In this document: piece by piece, positions 9,531 to 21,749 of the stretch
Numbering within the stretch: position 1 is the first letter of the stretch
Layout: every line of letters begins with the position of its first letter
DNA from: Jaltomata sinuosa
Taxonomy: Eukaryota > Streptophyta > Magnoliopsida > Solanales > Solanaceae
NCBI GenBank assembly: GCA_003996215.1
Contig: QJPP01001546.1
Location: 212,893-276,892 of the forward strand
Length of the DNA: 64,000 nucleotides
Direction: 5' to 3'
The notes under the pieces: generated by a model
Database searches by the model: none
The model's input: the letters and a program-made list of their open reading frames with translations, nothing else
What the model was told of the DNA's origin: nothing
Made by a program: the position numbers and the translations under genes

Positions 9531-12500
9531 TTTGATGACCCTTCTTGTCATCTTCGCATTTACGCATTTATTGCACTGTTAGAGCTTTCCTGTAGCGGTC
9601 CCAAGTCATTTATGGCTTGCTGGGATCGGTAGTTCGGTGCCATGGTCGTTTGTTTGGTCGTTTTGGCCGTTTACATATTTTAGAGCTTAAACTTAGAATA
9701 TCATTGATTTTAGTCAACATTCTTAGATAACGTGATCGGAATTAAACATTGACAGTTTTGTTAGCTCTAGAACTTTGAGTTTGGTCTAGTTGGACCTTAA
9801 GATGAGGCCTGAGAACTTCTGATGTCGATTTGGTATTGCTTTCTCTGTTTTCAAGCCATTTGGAGTTGAAAGTGTAACTTTGGGTGACTTGCGATGATCG
9901 GAGTGTCGGATTCGAAATCCAATGATTTCATCAGCTCCAGAATATAGAGTTTGGGTTAAAAAGGTGGTTGGTTTGGGTTCCGGGTGAGTCGGACTCATTT
10001 CGACCCCTTGAGTTCCTTTTAGCTAGTGTTGACTTGGGTCAACATTTCAACGAAACGACCTTGTATGGATGTTTCATCGATTCCGTTGAATCTGGAACAT
10101 CGTTTTCTGTCTATTAGCATTATTGATTTTTGAATATTGAGTTCCGATTGTGTCCAGAATACCCCAGAGAGTTTTCAAAAATTGCAGAAAAATAGTTGCA
10201 CGCCAGCCTTCAGTGCCAACGGCGCCCAGGCAGCGCGATCGCGCTGGCCTATGGCAGGCCTTCAGCACCGATGGTGATGGCCATTTTCCAGCAGCTATAA
10301 ATTTCTGTTATTTTGTTTTTCTAGCTTTCTTTCTCAAACTTTCTCACTCTTAAACACAAATTTCTCTCCACCATTTTGCTCAAAATCAATTTTGAACCTT
10401 AGGGAACCTATTGCTTGTGGATTTTCCGTGTTTCTTTGTCTCTTGGTAAACTTCTTCCTCACTTGAATTTTCTTAATTCCTCCATTGTTGTACTTCTTCC
10501 AAGCTTGGAAATTCACGTGTAAAGGCTGGCCCAAAGCTTGTGCAAGCTCGTGAGGGTGAAGAATTCTTCGTCTTGGCCTGAATTCCATCCTTGTGATAAG
10601 TAGTTCTTGCTTACTTTCCATTTCTATTTTCGAAAATCTATTCTTTAAACCCAACTTTCGCGGGCAATTTCGGCGCCCTTCCCTTTGCTAATTGTGCTCA
10701 AGTTTGGAGCATGCCTTCTTGGAATTGTTGGGTTCGTCGTGGTTCTTTTCATTTTTTGTTTTGGGTATGGGCCCTACAGACCCGCTTTTGACTCAGATAT
10801 CGACCCGGCTACAATTGTAGCAATATGTGTATCGGTAGACTCATTTTAGAATCTTTTTCATGAATTTGATAGTTTGATTCTCGTTTGGAGCTTCTCAGAG
10901 CAGCTCGGCCTCGGATATCGTCATTCCAGCAGCTTGTCATCGAACGACAGGTAGGTTATGATTTAACCTCCTAGACTTAGCATATATCGGGTAAAATTTT
11001 AGTAGTTAGCGTACTTAGGTTGGGTTATTAGGTTGGTAGCACAGACCTTGACCGCTTTCCCATGATCCGTCCCATTTCTTTCCTCCATTGTGTGTAGTAC
11101 TCTTATTACTTGATATTATTACCCTAGTGGTCCTGTGAGGCCCGGTTGACTCTAGAACATAGATGGTGGGATCATTGGGAGTGTTCACGAGTCCCAGACA
11201 TAGAATTATCCTTCTAGGCTGGGTATGCTTGCTGAGTAGCTTCGGGAGCCTGTGTAGGGCCGATAGGTTATTCTGAGCTGCTTGGCGGCTATTGTGTGTT
11301 GATCATATCATTTCCATGCATATAAAGAGATTTTCCCACATTTTACTACGGTTTGGGCTTAGGGCCTACTGGGACTGTTTTCTTAAACTTGCATGTCCCC
11401 GGGGGCCCATTTTCAATGAAATTAGATTTGGAAATGATTTGACTTGATACATGGTTCTTCTTGGGGTGAAAGGAAGATTAAAACTATGGTTTTTATCATG
11501 ATGTTACTACCATTTCTAGACTCGATCGGGTTGGAGTGCTAGCTGAGTTTTCTTTCTGACTTGAAATGACTTTAGGCTCGGTCGGGTCGAGCATCTGAGA
11601 TATTTTACTATTGTTTTAGACCTGGTTATGCCTGGGCACTCTCGGAGGGGTTTTTGAGACATCCTTTCACTGCTTTTAGTCCTAGACAGGGTCTAGGCAT
11701 GCATATTTAAGACTTAGCCACTGGCTTGAACCCGGACTCAATTCCGGAGGAAACGTTTTGATTCTGAGTTTTAGTATGGGGTTCGGGACCTCCATGGACC
11801 TTGCCGCTCTGGGTATGAGGATTTGGGCTGGGTGAGCCGAGGGGAGGGTATACGGTGGAGTAGAGGTATATGGGCCGTGTCCTTCCATAGAACCTACCTG
11901 CTGGGCCCGATCTGCACCGGAGGAGGTACATACAGAGTTTTATTTCACCGTGAGGTTATCATGCATCATATCATTCATTGCTTGAGGTTCCACCCTTGTT
12001 TTCTATTTTCTGATTGTACGCTCTAGTAGTATGGGATGCTGAAGGGTTTATTTTCACTTTTTTGCATTTCCCGGTTGTATGGGCGTTTGGGGTACTGTAG
12101 GTAGACTCTTGTTACTGTATTACAATTATTAGTATGAGATTGGTTACCGCAAGGTTGTTAGTTCTGGATTGAGATTGTCATGATTAGCTTGGTTATTGAT
12201 TTTGTTTCCCGAGCATGTCTACCTTTATTCCTCTCTCCCTTTCCTTATACTTGAGGTTACTGATATACCGTCCATTTCTAGAACTTGCTATGTATACACT
12301 ATTGTTGCAAGGACCCCAGGTGCGCAATTTCTTACTTTCACCTGTGCATGTGTGTATATATTCCTACTTGCTAGCCTTGTATGTTGCTTTCTGTTGTCTT
12401 CCCTCTGGGCTAGTTCTTGTGTACCTTTTCATTGATTTCTGTGACTGTTTACTTCTATTCTGTCTACTATTGCTCTTTTACCTTATATATGCTCAGTCGG

Positions 12501-13003
12501 CCTATGATACCTACTGGGTACCTTATGCTTCGCATTTGGTGTTCACTCTACACTCTGTATCTTTTTGTGCAGATCCTAATGTGGGCCATCGCCGTTAGAG
12601 CGCTGGAGACTCGTGTGAGGTGCTATTTTTGGATTATCCAGGCTGAGGGTGAGCTCTTGGCAATCAGATCTTGACTTTAGTTTATATTTTGTATATTTTG
12701 CACTCTGTTACTACTCGGAGACAACTTGTGTATATATATTTCTTTTGGACCCTTGTACTTCTTATGTAGTTAGGGCTTCTATACGCTATAATACCAGGTT
12801 TTGCGTTTGTTTTAGCTTCTTCTTTTTATTTATATTACTCTTGTTATCCAGTTTATTCATCTTGTTCTCTTGATTCCCCTTATTTGTTCTTCTGCTAAAA
12901 ATGTTAGAAGGTATCCCATTACTAACTGTTCTGGGCTACGGGGATTGGTTCGCCTACTGGGAGGATGTAGGTGCCATCATGACCAAGAAATCGGGTCATG
13001 GTA
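9531..13003 (+). mobile_element. LTR-a of chromovirus array (leftmost)
   Basis: 3.47 kb, starting TTTGATGACCC (one base from the usual TGTGATGACCC) and ending GGGTCATGGTA (usual TGACA). It differs from LTR-b and LTR-b' at many sites, while its last 0.5 kb is nearly identical to the truncated LTR at 28534. U3 contains a GC-rich repeat block (about 10203-10280) and the TATA box at 10296. A 127-codon hydrophobic frame at 12215-12598 is also open in LTR-b and LTR-b'. Confidence 0.9.
10296..10302 (+). promoter_or_regulatory. TATA box of chromovirus LTR-a
   Basis: TATAAAT just downstream of the GC-rich U3 repeats. Identical boxes sit at 18906-18912 (LTR-b) and 34931-34937 (LTR-b'). Confidence 0.55.
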
Positions 13004-13006
13004 GCT

Positions 13007-13018
13007 TGGTATCAGAGC
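13007..13018 (+). other. Primer binding site of I1, tRNA-iMet type
   Basis: TGGTATCAGAGC, complementary to the 3' end of plant initiator tRNA-Met, three bases after LTR-a. Between it and gag (13019-13215) is an untranslated leader. Confidence 0.9.
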
Positions 13019-13215
13019 CCTAGGTTCACCGGTGTCATTGGTATAGGAGCCATTGTCTAGTACAGTCCTGCGGATCGGGGCGGAGACGTCCATACTCAAT
13101 CTTTGGGAGGCTATAGTGACATTTAGGGAAAATAGACTTTTCTTGCTTCTCTTTCGTGCGCAGTATCCTTTAAAGTCCCTGGGAATCTCATTTGTTCTGC
13201 TTCACTCTTTCACAG

Positions 13216-14760
13216 ATGGTTTGTACGAGATCGTCAACTTCACGCGAAGGAGAGCCTCCTTCCCCTGCACCTCCAACTCCAGCTAGGGGTTGGGGTGGTC
13301 AGAAGGGTAGAGGTAGGGGTCGTGGGCGCCCCAGAGCAGCGACACCTTCTAGAGCTTGTAGAGTTAAGGTAGATCCAGAGTATGAATACGAGCCAGAGTT
13401 CGCTCCAGAGCAGCAATATATAGACCTGGGGGCAGCCCAGGTACCACCAACTCTAGTATGAGCTCCAACATCAGTTTCTGTGCCAGCTTCAGCCCCAGCT
13501 CAACCTTCGGATATTCGGGGTTTACTTGTTCACCTTTTGGGTATGATTAGGGAGAGTCCTTTTGAGACAGCCAAGACAACCCTCAAGGGGCAGCCCTGGG
13601 TGTTCTAAGTTTAGGAGTGCAACCTGCTATTGCGGCTCCCTGTGCTGAGGTTGTTCCTGTTCTATCGATTGCCCAGCCTCTTGCTCCTCACCCTACTATG
13701 ACAGAGATGGAGCAGAAGACCTTGGGTAGGTTTTTGAGATTGACACGACCGAGATTTGCTGGTACACAGGGTCAGGACCCATATGACTTTATCACCACTT
13801 GTGAGGAGATGCTGCATCATTTGGGCTTATTGGAGACTCACGGGGTTGGTTATACTTCATAACAGCTGGAGGGTCCAACAAAGTTATTGTGGAGGGCACA
13901 AGTTGCTTGCAGGCCTTCTACATCACCTCCCTTTACTTGGTCCAAGTTCTTACCACAGAGCGACAGAAAGCGTCGGAGGGAGGAGTTCACTAGACTTTCT
14001 CAGGATTCTATGATTGTCTTAGAGTACGAGACCTGTTTCCATCATCTTGCTCCATTTGGGGACATGATTATGCCAACTAAGGCTAACAGGGTCCGTAGAT
14101 TTGTTTGGGGGTTACGGAGAGAGCTTAGAAAGCCTGCAGATATATTGGTTGTTAATGGTCGGTCATTCCAGGCTATTGCGGATTATGCCCGTAGAGTTAA
14201 GGATTTATGTCGTCATGACACCGGGGCTAGAGATAAGAGGCCTCGACATTAGGGTGGCTACACTGGTTCCAGGAATTGTGGTAGAGGTTCAGGACAGTGA
14301 GGCCAGGGTTATCAGCCATAATAGCACCAGGGTCAGTCCTATCGTCTGGTTCAGGCTTCACTTCAGACTTTTGATAGTACCCAGTTCGAGCAGGGTCAGA
14401 GCAGCCATCAGGGCTACAACGGTCAGTCTTCGAGGGGTACAACTTCAGGGGCATCAGGCCATAGTGGCCATACGAGTTCTTCTTGTTCATCCCGACCGAG
14501 TAGGTCGTCAGTGGCTTGTTTTACTTGCGGTGTGGTTGGTCACTTTGCTAGATATTGCCCCCAGTAGGGTAAAATTCAGCTGGTTGAGCTATTGTGAGCA
14601 GTTCAGCTTCCAGCTATAGGGGGGTGGTGGTCAGGCTAGGGGTGGTACCTCGCGTGGCAGAGCAGGCCGTAGGGATGACAGTCGGGCAGGTGGAGGTCGT
14701 CGTCAGTTCTATGCGGTTCCTGGGAGACCGGAGGCAGAGGCCTCAGATGCCGTGATCATA
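13216..14760 (+). pseudogene. gag: Chromovirus gag, interior I1 (broken)
   Basis: Gag forms the virus-like particle and packages element RNA. The start is the ATG at 13216 (MVCTRSSTS), which aligns with the ATGs at 24972, 29269 and 48642. An Arg/Gly-rich N-terminal segment is followed by a retrotransposon-gag domain (about 13699-14250) with the block GQDPYDFITTCEEMLHHLGL. A CX2CX4HX4C zinc knuckle, intact here, lies at 14517-14558. Breaks: TGA at 13459, a shift of frame before 13617, TAA at 13860, and an 8-codon deletion after WSKF that is shared by all three array interiors but absent from G4 (49285). The TGA and the TAA are shared with I3 and not with I2, making I1 and I3 closest relatives. 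It is not translatable as a whole. Confidence 0.85.
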
Positions 14761-16130
14761 GGTACGATTTTTGTATATCGTCAGCTTATGCTTTTTTTGA
14801 TCCTGGATCCACTTGTTCATATATGTCTGCCTACTTTCTGCCTTGTTTGGGGTTCGCTAGTTAGCCATTATCTGTTGTGGTTTCTGTTTTGACCTCAGTA
14901 GGATATTCTTTAGTAGTGGATCATATTGTGAGATCCTCTGTGATATCTGTTGGTGATTTGGAGACTTGGGCTGACTTGATGATACTCTATATATTAGACT
15001 TTGATGTGATACTAGGCATGGACTGGTTATCCCCTCACTGTGCCATTTTTGATTGTTATGCCAAGACCATTACCATAGCCGTGCCCGGTGTATCCTCGGT
15101 TGTATGGCAGGGTTCTGTTAGCCATACACCATCTAGGATCATCTCTTTCCTTCAATCTTGGAAGTTGATTTCCCGTGGGTGTTTAGTTTATCTAGAATAT
15201 GTCCGAGCTGCTAGTACTGACCCTTCATCTCCTGAGTCTGTTCCTGTGGTTAGAGACTTCCTAGATGTGTTTCCTACCAACCTGCCAAGCCTTCCAACTG
15301 AGAGAGATGTTGATTTTGCCATTGAGTTAGAGCTGGGTACCAGGCCTATTTCTATACCTCACTATAGTATGGCTCCTGCTGAGTTGAGAGAGCTTAAGGA
15401 GAAGCTCCAGGATTTGTTAGCTAAGGGGTTCATTAGAACGAGCGTGTCTCCTTGGGGTACTCCTGTCCTCTTCATAAATAAGAAGAATAGGTCGATGCAG
15501 ATGTGTATTGACTATTGGTAGTTGAATAAGGTGACAATAAAGCATAGGTATCCGATGGCTAGGATTGATGGCCTATTTGATCAGCTCCAGGGTTCAGCCG
15601 TGTTCTCGAAGATTTAATTTGAGGTCTGGCTACCATTAGTTGAGGATTAGAGTGAAGGACATCCCTAAGACAACATTCAGGACACATTATGGCCACTATG
15701 AGTTCCTGGTGATGTATTTTGGGTTGACTAATGTCCCCGCAGCCTTTATGGATTTGATGCATAGGGTGATTATCCCGTACCTGGATATGTTCGTGATAGT
15801 ATTAATTGATGACATTCTTATATACTCGAGAAGTAGGGACGAGCATGAGCAATATTTCAGGACTATACTTCAGACTTTGAGAGATGTTCTCAAAGTGTGA
15901 GTTTTGGCTTGAGTCAATTGCATTCCTAAAACATGCAGTGTCTAAGAATGGGATTAGAGTTGATACGGGTAAGGTCTGTGGTTCGTGATTGGCCTAGACC
16001 TACTACTCCTACTGAGGTCCGTAGCTTTGTTGGGTTAGACGGGTACTACAGACGATTTGTTGAGGGATTTTCTTCCATAGCAACACCTTTGACTATGCTG
16101 ACTAGGAAGGATGTACCATTCTAGTGGTTG
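14761..16130 (+). pseudogene. pol: Chromovirus protease and reverse transcriptase, I1 (broken)
   Basis: First part of pol. The aspartic protease starts around 14795 with the active-site block FDPGSTCSYMS, where DPG stands in the usual D-S/T-G position. A linker leads to the reverse transcriptase (from about 15290; block LLAKGFIRTSVSPWGTPVLF at 15417-15476, then FGLTN near 15720). The catalytic loop reads LIDD at 15802-15813, with Leu where the sister copies have Phe. Breaks: TAG at 15519 and a +1 frameshift at about 15615, both shared with I2 and I3, and a private 17-base deletion between 15885 and 15886 that shifts the frame. Normally this enzyme would copy element RNA into DNA in the cytoplasmic particle. 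Here it is dead. Confidence 0.85.
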
Positions 16131-18170
16131 GATCAGTGCGAGGATAACTTCCAGAGGCTTAAGGCCTTATTGACTTCAGCTCTATTTCAGACTTTGCCGG
16201 TTGAGGGTCAGAGTTTCTCTGTGTATTGTGATGCTTCAGGGGTTGGTCTTGGTTGTATGTTGATATAACAGGGTCGAGTGATAGCATATGCACCGAGACA
16301 GTTGAAGGTTCACGAGTGCAACTACCCCACTCATGACTTGGAGTTGCTAGCAGTAGTCTTTGCGCTCAAGATCTAGAGGCATTACTTATATGGAGTTCAT
16401 CGTGAGATATTTACCGATCACCATAGTCTTCAGTACATAACGAGTCAGCGAGAGCTGAACTCGAGGAAAAGGAGATGGATTGAGCTACTGAAGGACTATG
16501 ATTTCACTATTCTATACCATCCAGGAAAGACAAATATAGTAGCAGATGCCTTGAGTTGGAAGGCAGTGAGTATAGGCAGCCTAGCTTCACTTTCAGTTTC
16601 TCAGCGCTTGTTGGCCTTGGATATCCAGTCCTTGGCTAACCAATTGGTTAGGCTTGACTTGTCGGATCCTAGCAGAGTGCTTGCCAGTATTGAGGTTCGT
16701 TCCACTCTAGTTGATCAAATTTAGAGCCAATAGTTTGAGGATTAGAGTTTGTGCGACCTTCGTGATCAGGCAGTTCGGGGTAAGGCCAACCGGAATACTT
16801 TAGGTTTTGATGGTATTCTGAGGTTTCATGGCCGACTTTGTGTTCCAAGGGTTGGTTATTTGATTCAGTTGATACTCTGTGAGGAACATTGTTCTAGGTA
16901 TTCCATTCATCCTGGCGCTGCAAAGATGTATAGAGATTTGAGGCAACTTTACTAGTGGTGTGGTATAAAGTGGGACATAGTAGAGTTTGTATCTCGGTGC
17001 TTGAACTTTCAGCAGGTCACGAGCACATGAGACCAGGTGGCTTGTTGCAGCTACTTCCCATTCCTGAGTGGAAGTGGGAAGGTATTACTATGGAATTCAT
17101 CGTAGGTTTACATCGTACTTCTTGTTGGTTTTATCTATCTGGGTGATCATTAATAGGCTGACTAAGTCAGCACACTTCTTGCTGGTTCAGACTTCCTATG
17201 GTGTTTAGAGGTTAGCTCAGATCAACATTCGCGAGGTTGTTTGGTTTCACGGGGTCCCAGCTTCTATCATTTAGAATGCGGCAGACAGTTTATATCTTAG
17301 TTTTGGAGAGCTATACAGAGAGATTTGGGTACAGAGGTTCAACTTAGTACGGCTTTCCACCCTGAGACAGATGGCCAGTCTGAGAGGACTATTCAGGTCC
17401 TGGAGGACATGCTAAGGGCTTGTGTACTTGACATTGGGGGTTCATGGGATCAGTTTGTGTCGTTGGCTGAGTTTGCTTATAATAGTAGTTTTCATTCGAG
17501 CATCGGCATGGCACCTTTGGAGGCCTTGTATGGTAGGCGTTGCAGATCATCGATTGGTTGGTTTGATTGGATTGAGTCCAAACCATAGAGTACATATTTT
17601 CTTAGAGATTTCTTGGACCGAGTTCATTTGATTCAGGATAGGCTAAGAGCGGCCTAGAGTAGGCAGAAGAGCTATGCTGATCATAGATTCATGCCTTGGA
17701 GTTCAGTGTTGGTGACTTGGTTTTCCTTCAAGTATCGCCCGTGAACGATGTGATGAGATTTGGTCAGCGGGGCAAGCTTAGCCCCAGGTTTATTGGGCCA
17801 TTTGAGATTCTACAGAGGATTGATAGTGTTGCCTAAATGTTGGCTTTGCCTCCGATGTTTTCAGTTGTTCACCCATTTTTTCATGTCTCGATTTTGCATC
17901 AATATGTGCCAGATGAGTCTCACGTATTGCATTGGGATTCGGTTCAGTTAGATAAGAGCTTGTCATTTGTTGAGGAGCCGATAGCTATTCAGGCCAGAGA
18001 TATCAGGAGGTTGAGATCTAGAGATATTCCGATTGTGAAGGCTTAGTGGAGACAACGTCCGGTCGAGGAGGCTACTTGGGAGACCGAGAGTGAGCTGCAT
18101 GCTCAGTATCCACAGTTGTTCGAGCCTTTAGGTACTCCCTTTCTATTTGATTTCGAGGACGAAAGTCTTT
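16131..18170 (+). pseudogene. pol: Chromovirus RNase H, integrase and chromodomain, I1 (broken)
   Basis: RNase H (about 16196-16560) keeps YCDAS, DLELLAVV, FTDHHSL and ADALS, the expected acidic positions. The integrase HHCC finger spans about 16880-17010, but its second Cys is Phe (CLNF where I3 has CLNC). The catalytic core starts near 17090 with EFIVGL, Glu in place of the first Asp, and ends with DGQSERT near 17370. A chromodomain-like tail (about 17974-18100) contains RDIRRLRSRDIP and VEEATWETE. In living chromoviruses this tail directs insertion into heterochromatin by binding modified histone H3. Many stops, mostly TAG, and frameshifts interrupt it. The tract TTCGAGGACGAAAG at 18152-18165 marks the end just before the LTR. 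Confidence 0.85.
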
Positions 18171-18184
18171 TTAGTAGTTGATGT

Positions 18185-21100
18185 TGTGATGACCCTTTCG
18201 GTCATCTTCGCGTGTACACATTCATTGCACTGTTAGAGCTTTCCTGTAGTGGCCCCAAATTATTTATGGCTTGCTGGGACTGGTAGTTTGGTGCCTTGGT
18301 CGTTCATTTGGTCGTTTTGTCCATTTTCCTATTTTAGAGCTTAAGCTTAAAATATTATTGAATTTAGTCAACATTCTTAGCTAACGTTCTCGGAATTAAA
18401 TTCTGACAGTTCCCTTAGCTCCAGAGCATTGGGTTTGGTCTAGTTGAACCTTTAGTTGAGGCCTGAGAACTTCCGGTGCGGGTTTGGTATTGCTTTCTCT
18501 ATTTTCAAGAACTTTGGATTCGAAATCCGACGATTCCATCAGCTCCAGAATGTTGGGTTTGGGTTAGGAATGTGGTTGGTTCGGGTTCCAGGTGAGCCAG
18601 ACTCATTTCGAGCCCTTGAGTTCCTTTTAGCTAGTGTTGACTTGGGTCAACATTTCTCTGAAATGATCTCATATGGAAGTTTCATCAATTTCATTTAGTC
18701 CGGAATGTCGTTTCCACTCTATTAGCATTATTGGTTTTTGAATATCGGGTTTTGATTGTGCCCGGAATGCCCCAGAGACTTTTCAAAAATTGCAGAAAAA
18801 TAGTTGCAGGCCAGCCTTTAGTGCCAACGGCGCCTAGGCAGCGCGATTGCGCTGGCCTGTGTGGCAGACCATAAGCGCCGATGGCGCTGGCCATTTTCCA
18901 ACAGCTATAAATTTCTGTTATTTTGTTTTTCCAGCTTTCTTTCTCAAACTTTCTCACTCTAAAACTCAAATTTCTCTCCACCATTTTGCTCTAAATCAAT
19001 TCGGAACCTTAGGGAACCTATTGCTTGTGGATTTTCCGTGTTTCTTCGTGTCTTGGTAAGCTTCTTCCTCAGTTCAATTTTTTTAATTCCTCCATTATTG
19101 TCCTTCTTCAAAGCTTGGAAGTATACGTGTAGTAGCTGGCCAAAAGCTTGTGCTTGCTCGTGAGGGTGAAGAATTCTTCGTCTTGGCCTGAATTCTATCC
19201 TTGTGGTAAGTAATTCTTGCTTAATTTCCATTTGTATTTTTCAAATTCTATTCTTTAAACCCCAACTTTCGCGGGCTATTTTGGCACCCTTCCCTAGGCC
19301 AATTGTGCACAAGTTTGGAGCATGCCTTCTTGGCATCGTTGGGTTCATCGTGGTTCTTTTTATTTTTGGTTTAGGGTGTGGGCCTCGCGGGCCCTCTTCT
19401 GACCCGGATATCAACCCGACTATAATTGTAGCAATATGGGTATCGCTAGACTCGTTTTAATGTCTTATTCATGAATTTGATAGTTTGATTCTCGTTCGGA
19501 GCTTCTTGGAGAAGCTCAGCCCCGGATATCATCAATCCCGCAGCTTATCGTCGGACGATAGGTAGGTTACGGTCTAAACTCCTAGACATAGCGCATATCG
19601 GGTAAAATTGTACTAGTTTCCTTCCTTGGGTTGGGTTATTAGGTTGGTACCACAGACCTTGACCGCTTTCCCATGATTCATCCCATTTCTTTCCTCCATT
19701 GTGTGTAGTACTCTTATTACTTGATATTATTACCCTTGTGGTTCTGTGAGGCCTTGTTGGCTCTAGAACATAGACGGTGGGATCATTGGGAGTGTCCACG
19801 AGTCCCCGACATAGAATTATCCTCTAGGCTAGTTATGCTTGCTGAGTAGCTTCGGGAGCCTGTGCAGGGCCGATAGGTTATTGTGAGCTGCTGGGCGGCT
19901 ATTGTGTGTTGATCATATCATTTCTATGCATATAAATAGATTTTCCCATATTTCATTACTGTTTGGGCTTTGGGTCTACTGGGATTGTTTTCTTTAACTT
20001 GCATGACCTTGGGGACCCATTTTCAATGAAATTGGATTTAGAAATTATTTGACTTGATACATGGATCTTCTTGGGGTGAAAGGAAGATTATAAATATGGT
20101 TTTTATCATGATCTTACTACCATTGCTAGACTCGACCGGGTCAGAGTGCTAGCTGAGTTTTCTTTCTGACTTGAAATTACTTTAGGCTCGACCGGGTCGA
20201 GCATCTGAGATATTTTACTACCATTTTAGTTTCGGTTATTCTCAGGCACCCTCGGAGGGGTTTTTGAGAAACCTTTTTACTGCTTTTAGTCCTAGAAAAG
20301 GTCTAGGCATGCATATTTGAGACTTAGCCAGTAGATTGAACCCACACTCGATTTCAGAGGACATGTTTTGATTCTGAGTTTTAGTATGGGGTCCGGAACA
20401 TCCATGGACCCTGCCGCTCTGGGCCTGAGGCTTTGGGCTGCATGTGCCTGGGGAAAGGTATACTATAAAGTAGAGGTATACGGGCTGTGTCCTTCCATGG
20501 AACCTACCTGCTGGGCCCGATCGGCACTGGAGGTCGTACATACAGAGTTTTATTCCACCCTGAGGTTATCATGCATCATATCATACATTTCTTGAGGTTC
20601 CACCCTTGTTTTTTGTTTGCTGATTGTACGCTCCGATAGTATGGGATGCTGGAGGGTTTGTTTCCACTTGTTTGCGTTCCCCGGTTGTATGGGCGATCGG
20701 GGAACTGTAGGTAGACTCTTGTTACTGTATTACAGTTATAAGTATGAGATTGGTTACCACAAAGTTGTTAGTTCTGGATTGATATTGTCATGATTAGCTT
20801 GGTTATTGATTTTGTTTCCCAAGCATGTCTACCTTTGTTCCTCTCTCCCTTTCCTTATACTTAAGGTTATCGATATACCGCCAATTTCTAGAACTTGCTA
20901 TGTATATACTATTGTTGCAAGGATCGCAGGTGCGCCATTTCTTACTTTCACCTGTGCCTGTGTGTATATATTCCTACTTGCTAGCCTTGTATGTTGCTTT
21001 CTGTTGTCTTCCCTCTGGGCTAGTTCTTGTGTACCTTTTTGTTGATTTATGTGACTGCTTACTTCTATTCTGTCTACTATTGCTCTTTTACCTTACATGT

Positions 21101-21617
21101 GCCCAATCGGCCGATGATACCTACTGGGTACCTTATGCTTTGAATTTGGTGGTCACTCTACACTCTGCATCTTCTGGTGCAGATCCTAGTGTGAGCCATC
21201 ACCGTTAGAGCGCCGGAGACTCGTGTGAGGTGCTATTTGTGGATCATCCAGGCTGAGGGTGAGCTCTTGGCATTTAGAGCTTGACTTTAGTTTATATTTT
21301 GTATATTTTGCACTCTGTTACTACTCGGAGACAACTTGTGTATATATATTTCTTTTGGACCCTTGTACTTTTTATGTAGTTAGGGCTTCTATATGCTATA
21401 ATACCATGTTTTGGGTTTGTTTTGGCTTCTTCTTTTTATTTATATTACTCCTGTTATCCAGTTTATTCATCTTGTTTCCTTGATTCCTCTTATTTATTTG
21501 TTCTTCTGCTTAAACTGTTAGAAGGTATCCAATTACTAACCGTTCTGGGCTAAGGGGATTGGTTCGCCTCTTGGGGGGTTCTAGGTGCCATCATGACCAA
21601 GAAATTGGGTCGTGGTA
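18185..21617 (+). mobile_element. LTR-b of chromovirus array, shared by I1 and I2
   Basis: 3.43 kb, starting TGTGATGACCC and ending GGGTCGTGGTA. It serves both as the 3' LTR of I1 and the 5' LTR of I2, since the next primer site begins four bases later. It is more like LTR-b' than LTR-a. It contains GC-rich U3 repeats (18809-18895), a TATA box at 18906 and the 127-codon frame at 20825-21208. Confidence 0.9.
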
Positions 21618-21620
21618 GGT

Positions 21621-21632
21621 TGGTATCAGAGC
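21621..21632 (+). other. Primer binding site of I2, tRNA-iMet type
   Basis: TGGTATCAGAGC immediately after LTR-b. The leader continues to 21749, where the LINE is inserted, and resumes at 24889. Confidence 0.9.
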
Positions 21633-21749
21633 CCTAGGTTCACCAGTGTCATTGGTATAGGAGCCATTGTCTAGTAGAGTCCTGCGGATCGGGGCGGAGA
21701 CGTCCATACTCAATCTTTGGGAGGCTATAGTGACATTTAGGGAAAATAG

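Noticed and set aside
13007..13020. tRNA-like sequence
   Set aside because: Only the short complement of a tRNA 3' end (primer site); no cloverleaf around it. The same holds for 5238-5255.
14227..14490. Antisense frame opposite gag, recurring at 25983-26246, 30280-30507 and 49541-49789
   Set aside because: It lies exactly opposite the Gln/Gly-rich part of gag, so its repetition follows from copies of gag; no independent signal.
13010..18184. Possible integrated pararetrovirus
   Set aside because: Integrase, chromodomain-like tail, LTRs, PBS and target duplication are present; this is a Ty3/gypsy element, not a caulimovirid.
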